DNA of 64,000 nucleotides from Manihot esculenta (taxonomy: Eukaryota > Streptophyta > Magnoliopsida > Malpighiales > Euphorbiaceae). How positions within the stretch are numbered: position 1 is the stretch's first letter; the number at the start of each line of letters is the position of its first letter. The translations under genes were made by a program, and so were the position numbers. The notes under the pieces were generated by a model. It was not told the DNA's origin. It did no database searches and was given only the letters and a program-made list of their open reading frames with translations. Shown here one piece after another: positions 26,666 through 36,012 of the stretch. The DNA lies in contig NC_035168.2 in the NCBI RefSeq assembly GCF_001659605.2, positions 3,218,058 to 3,282,057 on the forward strand, in the 5' to 3' direction.

Positions 26666-27113
26666 AGGTAGACATTCCATCAGTTTAGTTTAAAATCAAA
26701 TCGAATTGAATAAACTGAAAATTAAAATTTTAATATTTATAAAAATTGAATCGAATCAATTTTGATTAAAAATCGAATCGAACTGAACTGGTCTAATTCA
26801 GTTCGATTGATTCAGTTTGATTGGTTTAAAATTTTAATATATTTTTTATTTTTTACACTTTATTTTTAATATTTTAAAATTTAATTAAAATATTTTAATT
26901 TTAATATCATATAATCTCTATATTATTAAAAATAATATATTATTATTATTAAACGATTCAATTTAATTTTTTTATTTTTTTTAATTAAAATTAAACTGAA
27001 TAAAAATAATTAAAAATTTTAAAATTAAAAATCAAATCAAATTAAAATAAATAAATAATTAAATTAAAATTTTAAATTAATTTAATTCAATTAATTTTAT
27101 CAATTTGAATCAA
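26666..27113 (+). mobile_element. MITE-like repeat, copy B
   Basis: Same family as copy A but in the opposite orientation and only about 125 bases away, so copies A and B form a 1-kb inverted pair. This copy is more eroded; many CGG words have become CAG or TAG. Confidence 0.6.
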
Positions 27114-28700
27114 ATAATGGTTGTTTTAAAACATGTATGCTTTCCGCATTATCTTTTTGATTGTGATTGCGTGGCCTATTGGTTAGTAGTGATGTGTAAC
27201 CCTGCCATATATGTTAAGTCTTCACAGAATCCTTTCTGGCGGTATTTAGAGTTTGTGGGGTCAAGAGTGGCATGTAGAAGTTGCTAAGAATAATCAACAA
27301 GCAAGCCTCTCGCTTTTTATCTAGGATTTAAAATATAAATAAATGAATTTTATTTAATTTTCATATAAATTTGTTCGTATTATTCCTCTATAAAGTGGAG
27401 TGAATTTAATTACAGTCTTGTTTGATAATAAGATTCTCTAAATATTAGCAGTTTAATCTAAATTAAAATATTAATTATTATTTTAAAAGTAATTGTTGAA
27501 TAGCTAATAACTAATAAAATAGTTAAAAGTTACTAAAATTATATTCAATAATAGTATAAAGCTGATGTTTAGTATTTTGACTAAATTAAAATATTAATAT
27601 TTAGTTAAAGCAATGAATAATTAAAAATTAATCGTTTTAATTTTTAATTAATTATTAATTGAATAGCTTTCGGTAATTAAAATAGGTAACAACTTTTTTA
27701 GGGGTTTAAAATTTAGGGTTAGGGTTTAAGTATATATTTTGAATAGAGTCTAAAATAGCTAGTATTACCAATAGATCGCTGAGTAAATTAAAGGGTATCT
27801 ACTAATTTACTACTGCCTTGTGGCCTAATTTTGAAGGCTAGTTTGGGTCTTAATTAGTCCAACTCATGAGTTTTACCAAGTGATTTTTGCTCTCTTCTAA
27901 GAGAGAGGATTTAATGTTACATGTTTTCTTCTTTACGTTATTTGGGTTTCAAAGAGTTTTAGAGGACTTTTGAAAATTCTAGAGCATATATAATATATCT
28001 AACAAAATTTATTAAATAATTTAAATTAATATTTTGATGAAAATAGAAAATAAATCTAAAAATTATTTGAATTAATTTCTACTTGAAATGTGGAAAAGCT
28101 CCTCCAGAGAACTAGCAAATCACAATAGAAATTGTAACCAATTATGAATGAGGTTTGAATATTATTAAAATTATACTAGATGGATTTATTAATAATATTA
28201 GAAAATATCTAAATGTTATCAAATATAACAGTTAAAAAAATGGAGGAAATTATTTTTTTTTTAATTTTTATAAATAGAATGGCATTAAGGATTAATGAAA
28301 CGGTTGCATGCAGGGGATATTATTTTCCATAATTGTTAGATAAATCAGAGAAATGGATTTGATATCTTGCCATCAATAGTAAAAATGAAATTTGTTCAAA
28401 TGCATATTTAATACCCACAATTACTAAATTTCAGTAATTGGATTAATTATTACGTACACTTTTAATTAAATGTCCATTAATTGTCTGTATCTCATTTTCT
28501 TCTTTGACCACGAACGGCTTGTATTTGGAATGTTATATCAATGGTAAGAGATCCTGCGTGAGAATGTATGACCACTAGCCCAAGAAGACCATTCTCTCTC
28601 TCAAAATTTTCAATACTTTAGCCGCATTCTCTTACCAGTTTGAACAATTTCTTGTTTCTCCTTTTTCAGATCTGTTCATCGATTTCTCTACTTTTGGCTA
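27114..28700. other. AT-rich intergenic DNA before first U-box gene
   Basis: No credible gene; a 60-codon frame at 27105-27287 has no family features. About 27430-27680 contains self-similar TAATTATTAAAATATTAATT-type words, possibly an old MITE. The last 150 bases are CT-rich leader-like sequence of the U-box gene. Confidence 0.4.
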
Positions 28701-28749
28701 AAACCCTTGAGCAACAATTTTATTATCGCCTTCTTCTTCGTCTTCTTAC

Positions 28750-29964
28750 ATGGACGACATTGATGTCCCTCAGTATTTTATCTGCCCAATATCTCTCCAA
28801 ATCATGAGAGACCCTGTAACAGCCATCACTGGAATTACATATGATCGAGAGAGCATCGAGCATTGGCTATTCACAAACAAAAACACAATCTGTCCTGTTA
28901 CCAAACAGCCTTTGCCTGAAGATTCTGATTTGACCCCTAATCACAATTTGCGTAGATTAATCCAGGCTTGGTGTATTGAGAATGCTTCCAATGGTGTTGA
29001 CAGGATTCCTACTCCTAAACCTTGTCTGGACAAGTTCCATGTACTTAAACTCATTAAAGATCTTTGTCTTCCTCAGCTTCAGATGAAAAGTATCAGAGAG
29101 TTGGAGCTGCTGGCCGCCGCGAATGAAAGGAACAGGAAGCACATGGCGGAAACTGGGTTGCCGAAGGCCTTGTTGATGTTTATATTAACATGTTTCAAGC
29201 AGGGACGGAGACTTGATGGTCTGCAAGAAGCACTCAGTATTCTCTGGTTGATTCGAATTCCTTGTGGCGAATCCAAGGCTTTTCTCGTCGGAAACGACCA
29301 AATCATCGACGCCTTGGCATGGCTTTTAGGGTGTAATTTTCATAATAACTTCACTGTTAAATCTCATGCAGCTTCGGTATTGAAGATGCTGTTTGAGGAA
29401 GCGAGCTCTAGCGTACTAGAAAGGCTAAAACCTGAATTTTTTGAGAGAGTTGTTGGCGTTATAAGAGACAAAATCACCCAACAAGGAATAAATTCTGCTT
29501 TAAAAGTGTTGTTAATTGCTTGTCCTTGGGGGAGAAATCGGATAATGATGGTTGAATCTGGAGCTGTTTTCGAGCTTATAGAGCTTGAATGGAGATCGCC
29601 GGAGAAGAAAACAACAGAGATGATATTGGGGATACTGTTTCATCTATGTTCTTGTGCTGATGGAAGAGCACAGTTCTTGAGTCACAGAGGTGGAATTGCA
29701 GTGGTTGCAAAGAGGATCTTAAACGTGTCTCCGGCGGCAGATGATCGGGCCGTTTTGATCCTTGCATTGATATGCAAATTCTCAGGAACAAGCGTGGTGC
29801 TTAATGAAATGTTGAATGTTAAAGCTGTTTCAAAGCTTTGTATGATGCTTCAAGCTGATTGTGCAGCTTATTTGAAGCAAAAAGCCGGGGAAATTCTTAG
29901 ATCACATTCCGATGAGTGGATGAATTCTCCTTGCATGGATAATGCTTCTCTCTTGACCAGGTAA
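28750..29964 (+). CDS. U-box E3 ubiquitin ligase, PUB22/PUB23 type (copy 1)
   Basis: A predicted RING-like U-box ligase that passes ubiquitin from an E2 to protein targets in the cytosol. The intronless frame of 404 aa starts MDDIDVPQYFICPISLQIM, and the U-box covers about residues 5-75. Its landmarks are FICPISLQIMRDPV, ITYDRESIEHWL, CPVTKQPL, LTPNHNLRRLI and AWC. A linker with RIPTPKP follows, then ARM-like helical repeats to the C-terminus, including CPWGRNRIMMVE. Length and single-exon structure fit Arabidopsis PUB22, PUB23 and PUB24, which are known to dampen drought responses and PAMP-triggered immunity. Which of the three it matches best cannot be settled by eye. The start is fixed by the family N-terminus, which begins directly at the first Met. 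No lesion seen. A related gene lies at 39407-40651. Confidence 0.93.
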   Translation: MDDIDVPQYFICPISLQIMRDPVTAITGITYDRESIEHWLFTNKNTICPVTKQPLPEDSDLTPNHNLRRLIQAWCIENASNGVDRIPTPKPCLDKFHVLKLIKDLCLPQLQMKSIRELELLAAANERNRKHMAETGLPKALLMFILTCFKQGRRLDGLQEALSILWLIRIPCGESKAFLVGNDQIIDALAWLLGCNFHNNFTVKSHAASVLKMLFEEASSSVLERLKPEFFERVVGVIRDKITQQGINSALKVLLIACPWGRNRIMMVESGAVFELIELEWRSPEKKTTEMILGILFHLCSCADGRAQFLSHRGGIAVVAKRILNVSPAADDRAVLILALICKFSGTSVVLNEMLNVKAVSKLCMMLQADCAAYLKQKAGEILRSHSDEWMNSPCMDNASLLTR

Positions 29965-31263
29965 CTACAAGTGATTTCTTCCTCAGCCGGCTAGCCGGCC
30001 TTAAGATAAAGGAAGACTTGTGCAAACCAACTACATTCAAATAATGTTATGTGGAAAATATTTGCACATACCGAATTTCTATAAAAAAAAAAAAATAGAT
30101 GGATCTACTTTAATGTTTATTCTTTGGTTTTGAATGATCAAGTCTTTGAGATTTACAGCTTTTCCCTTACTGCTTTTAGAAAGATTTTGAATGAGTGGCT
30201 TGCTTATTTTATTTTTTTAATCCCTATATATTTTTATATTTAGTTTATAAAATGTTTTCATTATTCTTTATTGTAAGATTTTGTTTTTTATTTATCTTCA
30301 TAAATTTAATTATATTTTAATTCCTAAAATTTTAAATTTGGGTTGTATTTTTTCAAGATTTTTGTTAAGTTATAGAATTTTTTTTATGTTAACCTTAAAT
30401 GATGGTAATAGAAAGACTGAAATAATATTAATTTATAAAAAAATGACAAATTTTATAATACTTGCTAATTGTAATCTAGTAAATTTAATAAAATTTATGT
30501 CCAGATTAAAATCTAATTACGATTTCGAGTTTTTCTCCTGCAATTCTCTTAAAAAAAAAAATTTTATTATTTTAATATAAAAAAAACAAATATTTATAAT
30601 CCAAAGGAAAAACTTGTTATAATATTTTAACTATTTAACTACTAATTGATTTTAATTTCTTAATAATTATTTAATTTTATTGATGATATACATATATGTC
30701 TAGTAAATTTAATAAAATTTATGTCTAGATTAAATTGATATATCTAATTTCGATTTCTGAGTGTTTCTCCTACAATCCTCCCTGCAAAAAAAATCATTAT
30801 TTTAATATTAAAAAAAAAAAATATTTATAATTCAAAAGAAAAAACTTGTTATAATATTTTTCCTATTTAACTACTAATTGATTTGAATTTCTCAATAAAT
30901 TTTTAATTTTATTGATGATATATATATATATGTCAACTACTTGTATTTGATCGTTTATTGCATCATTTTATTAAAAAAATAAAATTTTTATACGAAAATA
31001 TACTCAAATGAGGCATTTTATTTTGAATTATTGGTTGTGGCTTTATTCAATTTGATTAATAATAAATTGAATAAAAAATTAAAAATAAAAAGATAAAAAT
31101 AAAAGTTGAATAAAATCAAAATAAGAAGGGAAATCAATCTAACTAATTAATGAGTAGAAGTCAATAGAACAAGGAAACAATTTTAACAACTTTGTAGTTT
31201 CAAGCCCATTCAGATTTTCAATTTCACAAACAAACCATCAATCAATGGAGACAGTCCCAATCA
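29965..31263. other. AT-rich spacer with a local duplication
   Basis: Includes the probable 3'UTR of the first U-box gene and an AT-rich stretch. A short frame at 30281-30580 is low complexity. A tandem duplication inside this block is listed separately. Confidence 0.5.
30474..30934. repeat. Diverged tandem duplication, two units of about 230 bases
   Basis: The words TCTAGTAAATTTAATAAAAT, TTTATGTC(C/T)AGATTAAA, GTTTTTCTCCTGCAATTCTC or GTGTTTCTCCTACAATCCTC, CTTGTTATAATATTTT, TATTTAACTACTAATTGATT and TTTTATTGATGATATA occur in the same order in 30474-30698 and 30699-30934. The copies differ by scattered substitutions and indels, so the duplication is old. Confidence 0.75.
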
Positions 31264-31272
31264 TAAGTTAAA

Positions 31273-31977
31273 GGGAAAATTACTTTATAGTTCCTGAGAT
31301 TTAACGTAATTAACACTTCTGTCCCTCTATTTTGGCGATCCAACACTTAAGTCCCTCACTTTCTTTTCTGTCCAACTTCGTAGTCCTTCCGTCCAAAATA
31401 GCCGTTTGGAACACGTGAATTGACAAAATTAACCCTCTTCTTCTTCTTCTTCTTCTTCTTCTTCTTCTTCTTCTTCTTCTTCTTCCCCTTTCTGCAACTT
31501 CTTTTTCTTCTTCTTCTTCTTTCTTCTTCTTCTTCTTCTTTCTTCTTCTTCCTACTCTTTCTGCAGCAGCTTCTTCTTCTTCTTCTTTCTTCTTCTTCTT
31601 CTTCTTCTTTCTTCTTTCTTCTTTCTTCTTCTTCTTCTTCTTCTTCTTCTTCTTCTTCTTCTTCTTCTTCTTTTTCTTCTTCTTCTTCTTCTTCTTATTC
31701 TTCTTCTTCTTCTTCTTCTTCTTCTTCTTCTTCTGCAACTGGAGAGAGAAAGCATGAAAGAGAAAAAAAAAAAAGGAATTTCACATTAAGAGAAGGGTAT
31801 TTCTGGAAAAAATTATCACCTCTCACTTTTGACTCTTTGACCAAACGGTTTAAATGGACGGAAGGACTGCGAATTTGGACGGAAGAGAAAGTGAGGGACT
31901 TAAGTGTTGGGTCGCCAAAATAGAGGGACAGAAATGTTAATTACGTTAAATCTCAGGGACTAAGAAGTAATTTTTCC
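31273..31977. mobile_element. Non-autonomous Mutator-like element with CTT microsatellite core
   Basis: Inverted terminal repeats of about 140 bases (31273-31412 and about 31836-31977) share GGGACAGAAATGTTAATTAC-type and GGACTTAAGTGTTGG words in opposite orientation with few mismatches. A perfect 9-base target duplication, TAAGTTAAA, flanks the element at 31264-31272 and 31978-31986. Long TIRs with a 9-base duplication are diagnostic of Mutator-like elements. The core holds no transposase, only a CTT microsatellite and a short purine stretch, so it would need a transposase in trans. Confidence 0.85.
31437..31735. repeat. Long CTT/TTC trinucleotide microsatellite
   Basis: About 300 bases of nearly pure TTC repeats, broken by short TTTCTGCAGC/CCTACTC-type interruptions, forming the core of the Mutator-like element. 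Low-complexity frames over it (poly-Ser, poly-Phe, poly-Lys, poly-Arg) are artefacts of the repeat. Confidence 0.95.
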
Positions 31978-31989
31978 TAAGTTAAATCT

Positions 31990-33062
31990 ACCGTGACGCA
32001 CAGTTTAGAGATTGGATTCGAAGCTATTATATCTTTTTATATTTTAATATTTTAATTAGTATAATTAACAAAATTTTTAAAGGTTATTAATTTTTTTTTC
32101 AATTTTTATCAATGAAATTTTAAATTTTAAATATAACTAATAATCAATAAATTAAATTAAAATATTTGTTAAATATTTAAAAAAATCAATTGATAGCTGA
32201 TAAACTGTTGATATAAAATTTATTAGTTATATTTTGGATAAGTTTACGATTAAAATTATTTTTTATAGTGTGTAGTTGATTTGATAATATTTTTTATGTA
32301 GACTAAATTGCCCTTTTAAAATTTATTAAATATAAAATTTAATTTAATTTTTTTCATAAATAAATTATATAAAATTGCAAGACATGATAAATAAATTAAA
32401 AAATTATAAAATAATAATCATAGTATTTAAAAGATTAAAATATGCATTATATTTAAAAAATGGTGCTTTTAATTATTAGTATAATAAATTAATATTTTTA
32501 AATTTATTTTATTAATATAATAATTTAATATTTCATTAGTTTTATAAATTTTATTCACTTTTACTTTTTCACATATATTAAAAAATATATTTTTTTATTA
32601 AGTTTATAATTATACTAATTTTAAAATATTAAAATATTTTAAATATTTATTTAAAAAAATAATTAATAAGAGATTAATTTAAAAATAAAATAAAATAAAA
32701 TAAAATTATAATAATTAATTTATATATTATTATAATGTGAAAAAATTAATTTAAAAAAAAAAATATTAGAATTAAGTGGATTTGATCTTAGTATGTGAAC
32801 TTGGGAGGATCTCAAAGAGTCTGATGCATGCTTTTTATTTATTTATTTACTTTTATCGTGCTTCTTTTATCGTCTATAACTCTTAGTAGAGTACTACATG
32901 AAGAGAAGAGGAAAGCTCGTAATGAAGCGTTGCGACTCTTAACCGACCAAATTGGACGATTAGGCGCATATTTTTAATTAATTATTATATGCTTTAATCA
33001 AATTATCATGCGAAGTAAATTAATATTTCGAATGGTTTTATATCGTCTCTCACACTTTGGTT
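31990..33062. other. AT-rich intergenic DNA
   Basis: No gene or clear repeat recognised between the Mutator-like element and MITE copy C. Confidence 0.5.
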
Positions 33063-33224
33063 AGAGGTGAACATTCAGTTGGTTCGATTCAAAATCGAAT
33101 CAAACTGAATAAATTAAAAACTAAAATTTTAGTATTTATAAAAATTAAATTAAATTAATTTTCATCAGAAATTAAATCAAACCGAATCGATATGATTCAG
33201 TTCAATCACTACAAGATTTTTCCA

Positions 33225-33500
33225 GATTAGTAACGGATTTTTCCGTTACTAATCAATGAAAAATCCGTTACTAACCAGTTTAGTAACGGATTAGTAATGG
33301 ATTTACATCCGCTATTATGAACCTCGTTACTAATACAATAGTAACCGATTAGCAATCCGTTACTGATTTAGTAACGGATTTAGTAACGAATTTGTAATAA
33401 AATTTAGTAACGGATTTCAAATCCGTTACTAATTTAATAAAAATTAAAAATATATAAATAAATTGCATCCGTTACTAATCCGTTACTAATTTGATAAAAT
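33225..33500. repeat. Left subterminal GTAACGGATT repeats of CACTA element
   Basis: Around ten copies of the core AGTAACGGATT or its complement, often paired as short palindromes (TAACGGATTTCAAATCCGTTA). Likely transposase-binding sites by analogy with En/Spm. Confidence 0.75.
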
Positions 33501-33719
33501 AAAAAATAAAAAAATATTTTAAATTTATATTCCGTTATTAAATCTATTGTTAATTTTAAAAATTATATTAAATTATTAATTTATTTCATTTTTTTTTAAA
33601 TGGAATTAATTTATTTCATTATATTTTACATTAGATAATAATTTAATTATGGTAAACTATTAATTTTTTCATTGTATTTTATATTAAATATTAACTTTAA
33701 TATTTTAAATTTTATTAAT

Positions 33720-34340
33720 CTTATGAGAAAATTATTATAAAATTACATGAGAAAATTTAAAAAAAGAAAAAATGTGAGAGAATAGAAAAAAATGAGATAT
33801 AAAAGAGAAAATAATAAAAGAAAGAAAATAAAAGAAAATAATGATAAAAATGAAGAGCAAATAAGAAAAAAGGGAAAATTAAAGGAAATGAGAAAAAAGG
33901 AAGAAAAAATAGAAAAAAGAAAGAAAATGAGAGAAAGATGAAGAAAAATAAAGAGAAAATGAAGATATACAAAAGAATGTAAAAACAAAGGTTAGAGTAT
34001 ATATATGAGAGAAAAGAAAGTAAATGAATGAATAATGAAAGAAAAAGGAAGGGAAAATGATAGAAAGTGGAAGTGAAAATGAAAGAAAATATAAGAAAAT
34101 GAAAGAAAAAAATATGAGAGAAAATAAAATAAAAATCAAGTGATAAAAGAAAAATCAATAATGAAAGAAAATTGAAGAGAAAATTGAAGGAAATGAAAGA
34201 AAATGAAAAAAAAATTAGAGTTAATAATTAAGAAAAAAATAAGATAAGGGAGAAATGAAGAAATGAGGAGAGAAGAGGAGAAAGAAAATGGGAAATAAAA
34301 TGGGAAATAAAATGGGGAGAAAGAAAATGAATGAAGTGAA
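33720..34340. repeat. Purine-rich core tract of CACTA element
   Basis: About 600 bases with almost only A and G on the plus strand, in loose GAAAATGA/AGAGAAAA units. The minus-strand frames here are Phe/Leu/Ser low complexity and are not genes. The same kind of core occurs in the related element at 46496. Confidence 0.8.
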
Positions 34341-35108
34341 GGGAGATAAAATGGGTGAGTGTATAAATACGCGAATTAGTAATGGATTTAGTAACGGATT
34401 TAATCCGTTACTAAATTTTTTAAAAAAAACGCGGGCGAACTAAAAAAGAAGGAGGTATTATTCTCCAAATTTTAGTAACGGATTTCTTAATCCGTTACTA
34501 ATTTTTATATTAGTAACGGATTAAATCCATTACTAATTTTTAGCTAATTTAGTAACGGATTTATAACGGATCTCAAAATCCGTTATTAAATTTATAAATA
34601 ATTTTATTAAGTAACAGATTTAGTAACGGATTGTTAATCCGTTACTAAATAATAAAAATTAATAACGGAATATAAAATCTGTTACTAATCCGTTACAAAT
34701 TTATAACGGATTTAAATCCGTTACAAATTTATAACGGATTTAAATCCGTTACTAATATCCGTTACTATTCCGACAGATTTTTGTAGTGAATTCGATTTGA
34801 TCAGTTTAAATTTTTAATAAATTTTTTATTTTTCGCATTTTATTTTTAATATTTTAAAATTTAATTATAATATTTTAACTTTAATATAATTTAATCTCTA
34901 TATTATTAAAAATAATATATTATTATCAAAAATAATATATTATTATCATTAATCGGTTTCATTTGATTTTTTAATTTTTTTTTATTAAAATCGAATCGAA
35001 CTGAAATAATCGAAATTTTTAAAATTAAAAATCAAACCGAAATAAATAAAAAACAGAATTAAAATTTTAAATTAATTCGATTGAATTTTTCGATTTGAAC
35101 ATAATATT

Positions 35109-35554
35109 TTGTTCACGATATTCTTTTTTTTCATGTCTACTCATTTTATATTATTTTTTTAATTTATAATGACTTTAATATTAATTATATTAATTCAATA
35201 TAAATTAATTCAAATAATTTTTAAATTTATTTTCTACGTAACTCAAAATAACCGATTCAAATTATTTAATAATTTTGTGTTACCAATTATATATACTTTA
35301 ATCAAAACCATGATTTGCAGATGTGGATTAACATCCCATCTTTAAACATTTTTATTTGTGGGTGTATATATATCATAGTCCAACAACTTTATGAGGTTAG
35401 TTATAGTTCCAAAATGTAGAAAGTCAGCAAGTCGTTTTCTCATCCATTGTTAATAAGCTGGCAAATCATAAAATTTACCACACGCTTAATATGTAAAATC
35501 ATGTTCCTCTGAAAAAAGGCAGTGTATTACATTAAACCCTAAAAGATTAGGCTA
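35109..35554. other. AT-rich intergenic DNA
   Basis: No feature recognised between MITE copies C and D. Confidence 0.5.
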
Positions 35555-36012
35555 AATTCCACATCCAACATTTTATCGATTCGATTTAAAATTAAATCAA
35601 ATTAAATAAATTAAAAATTAAATTTTTAATATTTATAAAAATCAAATCGAATCAATTTTAATTAAAAATTAAATTGAATCGAATCGGTCTGATTCACTTC
35701 GATTTAATCGATTTGAATTTTTAATAATTTTTTTATTTTTTATACTTTATTTTTAATATTTTAAAATTTAATTGAAATTTTTTAATTTTAATATAATCTA
35801 ATCTCTTTATATTATTTAAAATAATATATTATTATTACTAATCGGTTCAATTTAATTTTTTTAATTTTTTTAATCAAAATTAAATTGAATTGAAATAATA
35901 AAAAAATTTAAAATTAAAAATTAAAACAAATCAAAATAAATAAAAATTGAATTAAATTTTTAAATTAATTTAGTTTAATCGATTTTTTTGATTTGAATAG
36001 AAAATCGCTCAC
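35555..36012 (+). mobile_element. MITE-like repeat, copy D
   Basis: Same family and orientation as copy C, with ATTTTATCGATTCGATTT at the left, an AT core with ATAATATATTATTA, and a right end near TTTGATTTGAATAG. Moderately eroded. Confidence 0.6.

Larger units (their letters stand above)
33207..34788. mobile_element. Non-autonomous CACTA (En/Spm-type) element
   Basis: It begins CACTACAAGATTTTTCC and ends with the complement of CACTACAAAAATCTGTCGG. A 3-base AAT target duplication (33204-33206 and 34789-34791) flanks it, which is the CACTA signature. Both subterminal zones (about 33228-33500 and 34375-34780) are packed with TAGTAACGGATTT / AAATCCGTTACTA units in both orientations, as expected for transposase-binding repeats. 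The middle (about 33720-34340) is a purine-rich A/G tract with no transposase frame. Size is 1582 bases. Confidence 0.9.
33063..35108 (+). mobile_element. MITE-like repeat, copy C, split by a CACTA insertion
   Basis: The left part (33063-33206) and right part (34789-35108) together make one copy of the CGGTTCGATT MITE family in the orientation of copies B and D. A CACTA element sits between them. The AAT target duplication shows that the MITE was there first. Confidence 0.7.

Noticed and set aside
27105..27287. 60-codon plus-strand frame with several Cys
   Set aside because: It starts in the MITE end, has no recognisable motif and no coding-like context.
27705..27730. Telomere-like TTTAGGG words
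   Set aside because: Only two or three scattered units (TTTAGGGTTAGGGTTTAAG); far too short for an interstitial telomere array.
31310..31923. Long frames encoding poly-Lys, poly-Arg, poly-Ser and poly-Phe on both strands
   Set aside because: They are translations of the CTT microsatellite inside the Mutator-like element; no non-repeat coding sequence supports them.
33225..33500. CRISPR-like or satellite interpretation of the regularly spaced repeats
   Set aside because: This is a plant nuclear sequence, the units occur in both orientations, and they sit just inside CACTA ends, as subterminal transposase sites do.
33743..34158. Three overlapping minus-strand frames rich in Phe, Leu, Ser, possible membrane proteins
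   Set aside because: They come from the purine-rich core of the CACTA element; any purine tract gives such hydrophobic frames on its complement.
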